A DNA stretch of 64,000 nt from Pseudomonadota bacterium. Its GTDB lineage: Bacteria > Pseudomonadota > Gammaproteobacteria > Burkholderiales > Nitrosomonadaceae. The stretch lies in the NCBI GenBank assembly GCA_018240285.1, contig JAFEGA010000020.1, positions 1-64,000 of the forward strand, given 5' to 3'. Below the pieces are notes generated by a model. That model was not told where the DNA came from. It was given only the letters and a program-made list of their open reading frames with translations, and ran no database searches. Shown here piece by piece: positions 27,073 to 36,597 of the stretch; positions within the stretch are counted from its first letter, which is position 1; every line of letters starts with the position of its first letter. The position numbers and the translations under genes are program-made.

Positions 27073-28263
27073 ATGGACGATTTACCGGTATCGAAGCTCA
27101 AAGCGCTGCCGCCGCTGAGTTTGTATGTTCACATTCCGTGGTGTTTGAAGAAATGTCCTTACTGCGATTTCAATTCGCACGAAATTCGCGGGCAGGATGG
27201 TCAGACACCTGAAGACGAGTATGTTGCCGCATTGATCCGCGATCTCGAATCGGCTTTGCAGGATGTCTGGGGACGGCGGCTGAGCAGCGTGTTTTTCGGC
27301 GGCGGCACGCCGAGTTTGTTCAGTGCGCGTGCCATCGATAAGATCCTGACGGCAGTGCGCACGCTGCTGCCGTTGGAACATTTTGCCGAAGTCACGCTGG
27401 AAGCCAATCCCGGTACGTTTGAAGCGCAAAAATTCGCCGATTTCCGTTCAGCCGGAATCAATCGCCTGTCGATCGGCATCCAAAGCTTCAATCCGCAGCA
27501 TCTGAAAGCATTGGGGCGGGTGCACGATGACCGGGAAGCGCATCGCGCCGTTGAAATTGCGCTACAGAATTTCGATAATATCAATCTTGACCTGATGTAT
27601 GCGCTACCCGGGCAAACCTTGCCAGAAGCGCAAAACGATATCGAAACGGCATGCGCTGCGGGTGTTACGCATATTTCCGCTTATCATCTGACGCTCGAAC
27701 CGAACACGTTGTTTTACCGTTTCCCGCCTGCGCTTCCCGATGACGAACAGGCGGCGGCGATGCAAGAAATGATTGAACAAACTACGGCAAAGCAGCAGTA
27801 CCGCAATTACGAAACCTCGGCGTTTGCACGTGCAGGCAAGGAGTCGCGCCATAACATGAATTACTGGCAGTTTGGCGACTATCTGGGGATTGGCGCGGGT
27901 GCGCACAGCAAAATCAGTTTCGCCGACAAGATTGTGCGGCAAATGCGCTTCAAACAACCGAAGGAATACCTGGCCAAAGCGCAGACAGGCGAATCGTTGA
28001 TTCAGACACAGCACGAATTGACGTCTACGGATCGCGGTTTTGAGTTCATGATGAACGCCTTGCGGCTTACCGGAGGCTTCGACACTGCTTTGTTTCAAGA
28101 GCGCACCGGTTTGCCCATCCGTGCCGTACAACAGCAGTTGGACGAAGCCGAGCAACGCGGTTTGCTGGTACACGATCATTTGCGCATCAAACCAACCGTG
28201 CTGGGCAGGCGTTTTCTCAACGATCTGCTGCAAATCTTTTTGCCAGAAGCGAACGTGAAATAA
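27073..28263 (+). CDS. hemW: Radical SAM heme chaperone HemW
   Basis: This 396-residue protein is related to oxygen-independent coproporphyrinogen oxidase. The radical-SAM cluster motif is C24-x3-C28-x2-C31 (PWCLKKCPYCDF). GGGTPSLF near residue 77, EANPGT and SIGIQSFN follow, as in the family. HemW lacks the extra cysteine/N-terminal residues of true HemN, and acts as a heme carrier or insertion factor. It starts four bases after the permease stop. Its position next to RdgB-type genes in other bacteria is not seen here. Confidence 0.88.
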   Translation: MDDLPVSKLKALPPLSLYVHIPWCLKKCPYCDFNSHEIRGQDGQTPEDEYVAALIRDLESALQDVWGRRLSSVFFGGGTPSLFSARAIDKILTAVRTLLPLEHFAEVTLEANPGTFEAQKFADFRSAGINRLSIGIQSFNPQHLKALGRVHDDREAHRAVEIALQNFDNINLDLMYALPGQTLPEAQNDIETACAAGVTHISAYHLTLEPNTLFYRFPPALPDDEQAAAMQEMIEQTTAKQQYRNYETSAFARAGKESRHNMNYWQFGDYLGIGAGAHSKISFADKIVRQMRFKQPKEYLAKAQTGESLIQTQHELTSTDRGFEFMMNALRLTGGFDTALFQERTGLPIRAVQQQLDEAEQRGLLVHDHLRIKPTVLGRRFLNDLLQIFLPEANVK

Positions 28264-28336
28264 CACGCTTTTCCGGTTGAGTCTGAAGATGCGCTAAAAT
28301 CCCGATCACTTAATTCACTCATGGGGAGCACCAACG

Positions 28337-29134
28337 ATGGCGTATGTGAAACCGGAAGAGATCGTCGAAAACATGCTGTTGGCGGGCGCCAAGAAAGCGA
28401 GCTTGCCAACCCAGCAATTGCTGATCCGCAGTTTTTTGTCCGGCGCTTTTCTCGGCTACGCCACCACATTGGCGATTCTGGCGGCGGCGCAAACAGGCTG
28501 GGGGATCGCCGGTGCGCTGGTGTTTCCGGTCGGTTTTGTCATGATTGTGCTGCTCGGATTGGAACTCGCCACTGGCAATTTCGCACTGATCCCGATCGCC
28601 GTTAAAGACGGCCGGGTACAGTTCAGCCGCTTGCTGAAAAACTGGACCTGGGTACTGACCGGTAACCTGATCGGCAGCGTCACGTATGCGTATTTGTACT
28701 GTATCGTGGCGACCAAAATGGGTTCCATCGATCCGGCTACTATCCCCGCATTGCAGCGCATCATCACCATCGCCGAAACCAAAACGCTCGAATACGCAAA
28801 ACTCGGCTTCGACGGCACCATCGCCGCATTCACCAGTGCGATGCTATGCAACTGGATGGTAACTCTGGGTGCCGTCATGGCGTTCACCTCGACCAACACC
28901 ATCGGAAAAATCGCCGCGATGTGGCTGCCGATCATGACATTCTTCGGCTTGGGTTACGAACACGCCATCGTCAACATGTTCGTCATTCCCGCAGGTATCT
29001 GGCTCGGTGCTGACATCACCATCGTGGATTGGTGGCTGTGGAACGGACTGCCGGTGATCGCGGGGAATTTATTCGGCGGGATGATTTTTACCGGGTTTAT
29101 GCTGTATTGGAGTTATGGTAAACCGGCGAGTTAG
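28337..29134 (+). CDS. Formate/nitrite transporter family channel
   Basis: This 265-residue protein has six hydrophobic spans. The FNT signature GYEHAIVNMF with the central gating histidine lies near residue 215. The N-terminal half contains LSGAFLGYATT and LELATGNFALIP, typical of the family. FNT channels move small monovalent anions such as nitrite, formate or hydrosulfide. In an ammonia oxidiser, nitrite export is the likely role, an inference from the suspected host. GGGGAG precedes the ATG. It is followed within 33 bases by a hemerythrin gene. Confidence 0.9.
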   Translation: MAYVKPEEIVENMLLAGAKKASLPTQQLLIRSFLSGAFLGYATTLAILAAAQTGWGIAGALVFPVGFVMIVLLGLELATGNFALIPIAVKDGRVQFSRLLKNWTWVLTGNLIGSVTYAYLYCIVATKMGSIDPATIPALQRIITIAETKTLEYAKLGFDGTIAAFTSAMLCNWMVTLGAVMAFTSTNTIGKIAAMWLPIMTFFGLGYEHAIVNMFVIPAGIWLGADITIVDWWLWNGLPVIAGNLFGGMIFTGFMLYWSYGKPAS

Positions 29135-29166
29135 TCATAACCCTTCTATTCTTTTATTATTACTTT

Positions 29167-29577
29167 ATGCCTCGAACCGGTGCTTTACTCTCGTTATCCC
29201 GCGAACATCATTCCTCGCTGGTGATCGCACGTGCTGCGCGGCAAGCGGCTGAAAGTGGTGACAGTGCGGCTTTTCCGGCTATGGTGCAGCGTATCGAAGA
29301 ACATTGGCGAGCCGTATTGTGTGAGCATTTCGCACGAGAAGAGCAATTGTTGCGGTTGGCGGCGGATGAAATGGATGCTCAATCCGCTGTACGTGTTTTG
29401 GTCGAACATGCGGAACTACGCTTGCTGACTAGCGGGTCTTGTGAATTGGATGTGCCTGCGCGATTGCAGCGCTTTGGTGAATTATTGGCTGCGCATGTGC
29501 GTTATGAGGAGCGTGTGCTTTTCCCGCAATTGCAATCGCTCCCGGGCATTGGTTCCGCAGCTGATGAACCGACTTAA
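29167..29577 (+). CDS. Hemerythrin domain protein
   Basis: This 136-residue helical protein carries ligands of a hemerythrin-type di-iron site: LSREHHSSL near 10-18, HFAREEQLL near 56-64, VEHAELRLL near 79 and HVRYEERVLFPQL near 113-124. Bacterial hemerythrins of this size bind O2 or nitric oxide, and some protect against NO. It lies 32 bases after the nitrite-family channel, so the two may be cotranscribed. A link to nitrite or NO stress is a reasonable inference. Confidence 0.82.
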   Translation: MPRTGALLSLSREHHSSLVIARAARQAAESGDSAAFPAMVQRIEEHWRAVLCEHFAREEQLLRLAADEMDAQSAVRVLVEHAELRLLTSGSCELDVPARLQRFGELLAAHVRYEERVLFPQLQSLPGIGSAADEPT

Positions 29578-29669
29578 CACATACCAAGCCGGAAATTTCA
29601 TGGATGCTTGCGGATATCCTCCTGCTAGAAACTAACGAATGCGAGTTCATCTTAAAGGCTTTATGCGGA

Positions 29670-30131
29670 TCAGGCGATTTTTCCCAGACCACTGCCGGCT
29701 TTTTCCGCAGCATACAAATGCGCATGCAGTAAATCGTATATTCGTTCTCCGCTGAATTGTTTCGCGTCGAATCCGGTGGCTTGCTGGATTTGCGTGAATT
29801 CCTTGCTGGCCAGCGTATCGTAGCCGATATAACCCATCGACCAGTGCGAGAAACGGCGCGCTTCAACCGGTTTGAAATCCAGCACCACAACGTCCGCATG
29901 GCGTGGATCGCATTGAATACGTTCGAAAGTTGCCTGAATATCGTCATGCGCACCCTCAAGCACTTGGGCAAAACATTCCCGGTTGAACATGAGTGCGCCG
30001 GTAATTTGGCTTGCCGCATTCCGCTGCCGGGAAACGGCCAGTATCTGTTCGATTTCCTGATGGATATTTTCATTACTGCCGGGGATTGTGTTGCGGCTTA
30101 AATAAATCAGCCGGTATAAATCTTGCGTCAT
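29670..30131 (-). CDS. BLUF-domain blue-light sensor
   Basis: This 153-residue protein has an N-terminal BLUF domain that binds FAD and senses blue light. The key residues line up with the characterised photoreceptors: Tyr10 (LIYLSR), Asn38, Gln56 (FAQVLEG), Trp97 and Met99 (HWSMGY). The Asn-Gln and Gln-Trp spacings (18 and 41) equal those of AppA. A short helical tail of about 40 residues follows (SKEFTQIQQATGFDAKQFSGERIYDLL) and could bind a partner. It lies 32 bases downstream of the EAL-domain gene on the same strand, so a light-to-c-di-GMP link is likely. Confidence 0.88.
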   Translation of the reverse strand: MTQDLYRLIYLSRNTIPGSNENIHQEIEQILAVSRQRNAASQITGALMFNRECFAQVLEGAHDDIQATFERIQCDPRHADVVVLDFKPVEARRFSHWSMGYIGYDTLASKEFTQIQQATGFDAKQFSGERIYDLLHAHLYAAEKAGSGLGKIA

Positions 30132-30163
30132 GATTGTTTCCTTACTGCGACGACCATCGTGAA

Positions 30164-31759
30164 CTATGAAATGAGTGCTCGAATTTGTTCAGCCGGAACC
30201 GGTTTGCTGAGCAGATAACCTTGAATTTCCTCGCAACCGTTGCGTGCCAGATAATCGAACTGTTCTTCCGTTTCAACGCCTTCGGCCAGGGTTTTTATCC
30301 CCAGCGCGCTACCGAGCGCGATTACCGCTTTAATCAGGGTGCGTGATTTGTCAGTGTGCATACGGTGAACAAAGGATTGATCAATTTTGATTTTTGAAAA
30401 CGGAAAGCTGCTTAAATAATTGAGCGAAGAATAGCCTGTGCCAAAATCATCCATCGCGATGGACACACCCATTGCCTGTATTTCCCTGAGCTGCTCTAAT
30501 GCGTTTGTTATGTTTTTGATCAGGAGTCCTTCAGTGATTTCCAGTTCCAAGCGTTGCGGGGCGAGGCCGCTGGCCGTCAGTGCTGCTTGAACGATTTGTT
30601 TCAAACTATTGCTTTCAAACTGCACCGGAGAAACATTCACGGCAATCATAATGTCTTCCGGCCAGGCCGCTGCATCCCGGCAAGCTGTCTGCAGCACCCA
30701 TTGTCCGATTTCGTGAATTTTCCCCATGTCTTCCGCCAGCGGAATAAAACGTAGCGGCGATATGATTCCTGCGCCCGGTTTTTCCCAGCGGATCAGCGCT
30801 TCAAATCCGATTATTTTTTTATCCTGCATGCGCGCTTGCGGTTGATAAAACAACGTGAATTCCCGCAAAAAAAGCGCGCGCCGTAATCCGATTTCGAGTT
30901 CATGCCGCTCGCTGGCATTCTTTTGCAGGGATTGCTCATACAGGCGATAGCTGCCGCGCGCGTTTTGTTTGGCATCGTGCAGCGCCAGCTCCGCATGCTT
31001 TATCAGATCCCCGGTTGATTCGGTATTATGGTGCAGAATCGCTAGTCCGACACTTGCGCTGATATTGGCCTGCTGACCGTTGACGAGAAAAGGGCGCTTG
31101 AGCAGTTCGCTGATGCGTTCAGCCATTGTAGTAGCAGCCACGGGCTGATTCTGGTTGATTTGCAGAACGGCAAATCGATCGTCAGAGAAATGCGCCACCA
31201 CATCATCCGAACGAACGATGCGTAACAATCGTTGTGCGGCAAATTTCAGCAATTGATCGCCGGCATCGTGACCCAGTGTTTCATTAATTCGCTTGAACCG
31301 GTCCAGGCCGATCATGATCATGGCAAGCGAGGCAGTACCGGGTTCATCGGGTTTCCAATTCGCAATGCATTCGCTGAGCATTGTCCGGTTTACCATCGCA
31401 GCGTTATGAGGAGTGTGCGCCGGATGGTTAATCTCCGGTAGGGGTAATGGGCTGGAAGGTGAGCTTTCAACCATGATCAGCCGCTGCGCTTGATCGAGTT
31501 CGATAACATGTACTGAAAGCGTTTTGTGATCGATGATGGTTGTCTGTTTGATCGCTTTTTCATGCCGGCCGGCAAGAGTTTGCTGCAAGAAATCAGTTGC
31601 AGCCGGATTCATTGTGCCGGTTAAATCAGAGAATGTTTTATTCTGAACATCCGGTGGCAAAGCGAATAAATTGAGGAAAGCCGGATTGGCGGATAGGATC
31701 TTTCCTGCCTGATCAACTAAAGCAAGTCCGTACGATGAATCGATAGCCGAAAAATCCAT
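30164..31759 (-). CDS. PAS-GGDEF(degenerate)-EAL c-di-GMP phosphodiesterase
   Basis: This protein of about 531 residues begins with a PAS-like segment (YGLALVDQAGKILSANPAFLNLF). The GGDEF domain has lost its catalytic motif (SDDRF replaces GGDEF), so it should not make c-di-GMP. The EAL domain is intact: GFEALIRWEKPG, then MDDFGTGYSSLNYL and ADGVET-like LAEGVETEEQ. It should hydrolyse c-di-GMP. I use the ATG at 31759; a TTG at 31789 is also possible, neither with a clear Shine-Dalgarno. It is upstream of the BLUF gene, 32 bases apart, in one probable operon. Confidence 0.85.
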   Translation of the reverse strand: MDFSAIDSSYGLALVDQAGKILSANPAFLNLFALPPDVQNKTFSDLTGTMNPAATDFLQQTLAGRHEKAIKQTTIIDHKTLSVHVIELDQAQRLIMVESSPSSPLPLPEINHPAHTPHNAAMVNRTMLSECIANWKPDEPGTASLAMIMIGLDRFKRINETLGHDAGDQLLKFAAQRLLRIVRSDDVVAHFSDDRFAVLQINQNQPVAATTMAERISELLKRPFLVNGQQANISASVGLAILHHNTESTGDLIKHAELALHDAKQNARGSYRLYEQSLQKNASERHELEIGLRRALFLREFTLFYQPQARMQDKKIIGFEALIRWEKPGAGIISPLRFIPLAEDMGKIHEIGQWVLQTACRDAAAWPEDIMIAVNVSPVQFESNSLKQIVQAALTASGLAPQRLELEITEGLLIKNITNALEQLREIQAMGVSIAMDDFGTGYSSLNYLSSFPFSKIKIDQSFVHRMHTDKSRTLIKAVIALGSALGIKTLAEGVETEEQFDYLARNGCEEIQGYLLSKPVPAEQIRALIS

Positions 31760-32051
31760 TGCAGTATTGATGTCGCAGACAATTGTCAATCGTGAGTTCT
31801 CTTGCAGCTAAATTATTTAGGGAATTATAAATCATTCCGGTTCCAAACCTGGATGGAGAATGATAAAGCGCTTTGCAGGAAGCGCTACTGCTTCTGCATG
31901 ATGCATTTATTCAGCTGCTATTCAGCGCGAAGATCACACAATGACACACGAAATACCGTAATCGATCGAGGTATTGGGTTGTTGCAGAGAGCAAGCTTGA
32001 AAATTGACAATAGCAATGGCTTGCTCCAGTAATTGATTCTGGAGAAATATC

Positions 32052-32387
32052 ATGTGTACAGAAAAAATGCTAATCCCCCTTGTTATTGCCACCACCGTTT
32101 TTTTGGCAGGCTGTGTGGCTACACCCTATTACGGTGGAGCAGGCTATTACCGTGGTGCGGTATACAGCGGCTACGGTTATCAGGTGCCGTATTATGCCGG
32201 TCAAAGCTATTTGGGTGGATTTGGATATAACAATGGCGGTCACAGACACTCGCATCGGCACGATGGTTTTCGCCCTCATGCAGGGCAACATGGCCATATC
32301 GGCGGCGGGCATCGACATTCCGGCCGGGGGCATTGGGGTGGCGGTCACCAGGGCGGTCATCGAGGCGGACATCATTACCGGAGATGA
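32052..32387 (+). CDS. His/Gly/Tyr-rich lipoprotein
   Basis: This 111-residue protein has a lipoprotein signal ending FLAGC (cysteine near 21). The mature part is low complexity: first Tyr/Gly repeats (YYGGAGYYRGAVYSGYGYQVPYY), then a His/Gly-rich half with about 17 histidines (GHRHSHRHDG; GHWGGGHQGGHRGGHH). Such clusters bind transition metals (Ni, Cu, Zn), but no function is shown. The ATG at 32052 follows TTCTGGAGAAATATC; an ATG at 32067 would also work. It is alone between a phosphodiesterase and a transporter gene. Confidence 0.6.
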   Translation: MCTEKMLIPLVIATTVFLAGCVATPYYGGAGYYRGAVYSGYGYQVPYYAGQSYLGGFGYNNGGHRHSHRHDGFRPHAGQHGHIGGGHRHSGRGHWGGGHQGGHRGGHHYRR

Positions 32388-32454
32388 AAAAAGACCACGC
32401 CGGATTTGGCCGTTTATCTGCAACAAGCAGAATCTAAATGACTGTAAAACGGCT

Positions 32455-33960
32455 TTATTGCATACCATGCATCATTTTTTGCAGTGTTTTGGTTAATGCG
32501 AACAAAATAATCGCTGCGAGCCCGGACAGGATGACAAAGATCATGAAAAAATCGTACAGACCGGTGATCTCGAAGCCTGCAAAGACCGGTGCTTCAGGGA
32601 GCGCCGGGTCGGGGTACAAAGCGCTGAGCATACCGGCAAATTTGCTCGCCGCAGCCATGGACGAAAACCATACACCCATCAATAGCGAGGCGAATTTTGC
32701 CGGCGATAGTTTGACCACCATGGCCAAACCGATGGGCGACAAGCACAATTCGCCGATGGTGTGCAGCAAATACAAGCTGAATAACCACATCATGCTCACT
32801 TTGGTTGCAGGATCTATGCCTTTAACACCAAAGGCGATTACGCAATAACCTATCGATAGAAATAGTAACCCCAAAGCTTGCTTGGCAGGCGACGAAGGTT
32901 CCCAATTGCGTTGCCCCAGAAAAGTCCAAATTAATGCGAACAGCGGTGCCAGCACAATAATCAGCACGGCATTGATGGATTGAAAGAAACTGGTTGGAAT
33001 TTCTGTTCCGAACAAATTTCTATCGGTCTGTTCTTCAGCAAAGAAGGTCAACGATGCACCGGCTTGCTCGAATGCCGCCCAGAAGAAGATGACGAAAAAG
33101 GCGAGAATGTAAATGACGCCTATCCGCTGTTTCTCGATCGCCGTTAATGTTTTGTCGGCAATGATAGCGACGGGGCCGATAATCGTGACGGAAAAAATGG
33201 CCGATCCGATTATGCCCAGTTCCATAAAACCATAAAATGCGGCGAATAACACAACTGCAGCGGCGATAAACGGCATGGCAGGTGCCGCAATCTTATTATC
33301 TTGCGGTGATTTCTTTTCTGGAACCAATCCGATACCTTCGCCCGCCGGAGTGACAATAAGTTTATTTTTGAGCAGCTCAAACGACAGAATACTGATAATC
33401 ATACCAATACCAGCGGCAAGAAAACCCCACTTGAAATCCGCAGGATTTCCCGTATCGCCCAAGGCGCCGCACACCAGCGGTGCGAGGAAAGCACCGAGAT
33501 TGATACCCATATAGAAAATGGTGAATGCGGCATCGATGCGTTGATCGCCTTCCGGATAGAGTTGGCCCACCATGGTGGAAATATTCGGTTTGAAAAAACC
33601 ATTGCCGAAAATGAGAAACCCCAACCCCAAAAACAGCATCGGCTGCGCGAAGGCAATATCGCTGTAATTCGCCGCAGACAGAAACATGCAAAAATGCCCG
33701 ATCGCCATCAAAATGCCGCCAGCAAGAATGGCACGCCTGTTGCCCCAGTAACGATCCGCAACATAACCGCCGATGAGCGGCGTAAGATAAACCAAACCGG
33801 TGTAGCTGCCATAGATTTCGGATGCCAATGCTTTGTCGAACAGCAGCGCTTTGATCATGAACAAAGTGAAGATGGCGCGCATGCCGTAGTAGCTGAAGCG
33901 TTCCCACATTTCTGTAAAGAACAGGAGGTATAAGCCTTTGGGGTGTCCGGTCGGGTTCAT
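32455..33960 (-). CDS. Proton-dependent oligopeptide transporter, POT/PTR family
   Basis: This 501-residue major-facilitator protein has the POT signature EMWERFSYYGMRAIFTLFM (E-x-x-E-R near residue 17). GGYVADRYWGNRRAI and the FYMGINLGAFLAPL block near 155 follow. It imports di- and tripeptides with protons. Length and about 14 hydrophobic spans are standard. It is most like DtpA/B transporters. In an autotroph, peptide uptake may be scavenging or recycling of cell-wall material. Confidence 0.9.
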   Translation of the reverse strand: MNPTGHPKGLYLLFFTEMWERFSYYGMRAIFTLFMIKALLFDKALASEIYGSYTGLVYLTPLIGGYVADRYWGNRRAILAGGILMAIGHFCMFLSAANYSDIAFAQPMLFLGLGFLIFGNGFFKPNISTMVGQLYPEGDQRIDAAFTIFYMGINLGAFLAPLVCGALGDTGNPADFKWGFLAAGIGMIISILSFELLKNKLIVTPAGEGIGLVPEKKSPQDNKIAAPAMPFIAAAVVLFAAFYGFMELGIIGSAIFSVTIIGPVAIIADKTLTAIEKQRIGVIYILAFFVIFFWAAFEQAGASLTFFAEEQTDRNLFGTEIPTSFFQSINAVLIIVLAPLFALIWTFLGQRNWEPSSPAKQALGLLFLSIGYCVIAFGVKGIDPATKVSMMWLFSLYLLHTIGELCLSPIGLAMVVKLSPAKFASLLMGVWFSSMAAASKFAGMLSALYPDPALPEAPVFAGFEITGLYDFFMIFVILSGLAAIILFALTKTLQKMMHGMQ

Positions 33961-33983
33961 GGTTTTTAAATCGTTACAAATCC

Positions 33984-34120
33984 AGGAAAACTCTGAGAAA
34001 GCTAGCGAATAGCAGCCAAATAAAGCGAAATCATGTGAAAAAGTGCGGTTTACGAGTAGGCAATGAGTGTTTTGGATCTGATTTCAACGCTGCGTGGTGA
34101 GTGTAATAGTTTTTGTGCCA
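33984..34120. mobile_element. MITE-like element, copy 2 (degenerate, inverted relative to copy 1)
   Basis: AGGAAAACTCTGAGAAAG matches the right terminal repeat of the copy at 15541-15688. The interior (TAAAGCGAAATCATGTGAAAAAGTGCGGTTTAC) aligns with the reverse complement of that copy nearly base for base. The far end is poorly conserved and overlaps the start of the downstream gene's 3' flank. Confidence 0.6.
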
Positions 34121-34125
34121 GCTCA

Positions 34126-36597
34126 TTATGCAGGATTACTCATCTTCGGGGGTATCGCAGTGGAGTCAACAGGATGTGGTTTTGCGATCCAGTAACCTTG
34201 CGCATAGTCGACAGCAATATTTTTGAGGAACTGCAAGGTTTGATCGTCTTCAACCCATTCTGCGATAGTTTTGAGTTGCATGGCATGACCGATGTTGTTG
34301 ATGGATTCAACCATTGCTTGGTCGACCGGATCGGAAAGCATGTTCCGGATCAATCGGTCGTCGATTTTCAGGTAATCGAGTGGAATATTTTTCAGATAAC
34401 CAAACGACGACAAGCCGCCGCTGAAGTCATCCAACGACAGACGGCATCCAAGTGCTTTCAATGTGGTTAAAAACCGCATCGCATGCTGTAAATCGGCTAA
34501 TACGATTTGTTCGGTAAATTCAAAACAAATATTGGCGGGATTTAGCTGATTGGCTTTGATTGTGTTCACGGTAAAATCGAGAAAATCGGCATTTTCCAGC
34601 ACTTGAGTCGATAAATTAACGGTATAAACCACGCTGGGCCGTTGCTGCGTCTGTGCTTTGATCAACTTGACCGATTGTTCGAGCACCCAGCGGTCTATCA
34701 TCAACATGTGGTCGTGCCGTTCTGCGGCAGGTAGAAATGCACTCGGTGCTATCAAGTGGCCATGATCATCTTGCAGACGCAGCAGAATCTCGCCGTGCTC
34801 TTCCAATCCATTGCTGCCGGAGAGCGACCGGATCGATTGAAAATACAAACACAAACGTTGATCGGCGATCGCTTGTTGCAAGCGTGATAACCAATGTGTT
34901 TCTTGCGGTTTTTGCTGTGATGAATCCGCCTGAAATACATGCACCCGGTTGCGTCCCTGTTCTTTGGCGGTATAACAAGCGCTGTCCGCTGCATTTAACG
35001 CATAAGCAAGACCTTTGTTTTCGTGTGTGACGGGAAATAATCCGATGCTGACGCCAATGGTGAAAGCTTTATCTTGCCAGTAAAAGCGGAAGTTTTGCAC
35101 CAATTCGCGCAATGCATGCGCCACTTGTAGCGCTTCATTCTGCGGACAGTGTTCCAGAATAATACCAAATTCATCGCCGCCAAGCCGCGCCAGCGTATCG
35201 CGTGTCCGCAGCTTGGCATGCAGCAGTGACGTGATTTGCCGCAACAATTCATCACCGGCGCTATGTCCGCAGGTATCGTTGATGATTTTGAATTGATCCA
35301 AATCGAGGAACAACAGCGCATGCATATCGTTTTTGCGTGTTGCTGACAGAATTTTGCTCAAACGGGTTTCGAATTCCTTGCGGTTCAGCAGGCCGGTTAA
35401 TGAGTCGTGCGCTGCTTGATAGGCGAGTTTTTGGGTCAGTTTGCGTTGTTCCGTTACATCGCGGAATGTGATGACGGTACCAATGACTTTTTTTTGCTCA
35501 TTCTGAATCGGTGCGACGGCATAATCGATAATCCACTCCTGCTTGTTCTTGCGAATGAGCAAACATTCGTGGTGGTCTTGTAAATTTCCGGGTGGAGCTT
35601 GATTTGTCAGCGGATCAGGTATCGTTGTCCGGCTGACAGTATCAAGAATGTTAAACACTTGCAGCAGCGGTAAGCCGCTAGCATCTTGATTGCTCCAACC
35701 GGTAAATATCTCCGCGATCGGATTCAAATAGGTGATGTTTCCATCGGCACCGGTAGTGATGACGGCGTCGCCGATACTCGCCAAGGTGACTTGAAATAAT
35801 TCCTTTTCCTGATGCAATACGTCGTTGGCGAGAGCAAGTGCCTCGGTACGTTCCGTAACACGCTGCTCCAGTTGTTCTTTGGCGGAGTGCAACGCTTGAT
35901 TGATCGTTTTTTGATGATTTCTTGCTTGTATCAAACGCTTTAACAAATCGAAGTTGTCAAAGCGGAATTTGAGAGATTCCGTGACTGTTTTGTGCAAACG
36001 GTGAGAAATACTGCCCATGGCAAAAACGAAGAGCAGGTAAGTCAGCGCAATCGCAAGGTGTGTGTCGCTTTCGTGTGTAATGACCTGGTATGTGAAAGGA
36101 ATCACAACCGGTATCGAGAAGGCTAGAAAAGCACCGCGATAAGACGATAAGGTTGTCATGGCGCCGGCAATTATGCCGGCTAGCAAGTAAGCAAGAAATA
36201 GCTGATGCGTGGCGCTGCCGTCGATAAAGAAAATACTTCCCGCTACACCCCAAAAAACACCGGAAAATAGTATGCTGATGAAAAACCAGCGTCCCCAGGC
36301 TGCTGATTCCGAGGCTGTTGGGTTTTTACGGAAATAGGATCTAATCAGTAGAAATCTGGTGAATGTTAATAAATAAATGGCGGCCAGCCATCCTATGATC
36401 CATTCTCCGGCAACATGATTCCAGAAAATAAAAGCAAGTGCTGCGGCTATGACAAGTGTTACGGCCAGCGCTTTGGGAGCTTGCTGATAAAGTAGTTTGA
36501 TTTGTTCCGCTAGTAACGCAGTCGAGTGACTGTTTTGATGAAAATGGAAATTCGCGTTATGGTTTCCAAACCTGGGCTCCCAATGATCATTTTTCAT
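34126..36597 (-). CDS. Membrane-bound PAS-GGDEF-EAL protein
   Basis: This 823-residue protein starts with a soluble stretch and about seven membrane spans (about 45-190), an integral sensor domain. A coiled coil (RVTERTEALALANDVLHQEKELF) leads to a PAS domain (TLASIGDAVITTGADGNITYLNP). The GGDEF domain is intact (LGGDEFGIIL). The EAL domain has EIL in place of EAL (GEILLRLQDD), seen in a subset that may or may not be active. The late motif DDFSGGLSSFGYL is present. The protein should sense a membrane signal and affect c-di-GMP, mainly by synthesis. Confidence 0.85.
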   Translation of the reverse strand: MKNDHWEPRFGNHNANFHFHQNSHSTALLAEQIKLLYQQAPKALAVTLVIAAALAFIFWNHVAGEWIIGWLAAIYLLTFTRFLLIRSYFRKNPTASESAAWGRWFFISILFSGVFWGVAGSIFFIDGSATHQLFLAYLLAGIIAGAMTTLSSYRGAFLAFSIPVVIPFTYQVITHESDTHLAIALTYLLFVFAMGSISHRLHKTVTESLKFRFDNFDLLKRLIQARNHQKTINQALHSAKEQLEQRVTERTEALALANDVLHQEKELFQVTLASIGDAVITTGADGNITYLNPIAEIFTGWSNQDASGLPLLQVFNILDTVSRTTIPDPLTNQAPPGNLQDHHECLLIRKNKQEWIIDYAVAPIQNEQKKVIGTVITFRDVTEQRKLTQKLAYQAAHDSLTGLLNRKEFETRLSKILSATRKNDMHALLFLDLDQFKIINDTCGHSAGDELLRQITSLLHAKLRTRDTLARLGGDEFGIILEHCPQNEALQVAHALRELVQNFRFYWQDKAFTIGVSIGLFPVTHENKGLAYALNAADSACYTAKEQGRNRVHVFQADSSQQKPQETHWLSRLQQAIADQRLCLYFQSIRSLSGSNGLEEHGEILLRLQDDHGHLIAPSAFLPAAERHDHMLMIDRWVLEQSVKLIKAQTQQRPSVVYTVNLSTQVLENADFLDFTVNTIKANQLNPANICFEFTEQIVLADLQHAMRFLTTLKALGCRLSLDDFSGGLSSFGYLKNIPLDYLKIDDRLIRNMLSDPVDQAMVESINNIGHAMQLKTIAEWVEDDQTLQFLKNIAVDYAQGYWIAKPHPVDSTAIPPKMSNPA

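Noticed and set aside
31784..31789. TTGACA promoter box at the start of the EAL gene
   Set aside because: The sequence 17 bases downstream (TACTGC) is a poor -10 match, so it was not called as a promoter.
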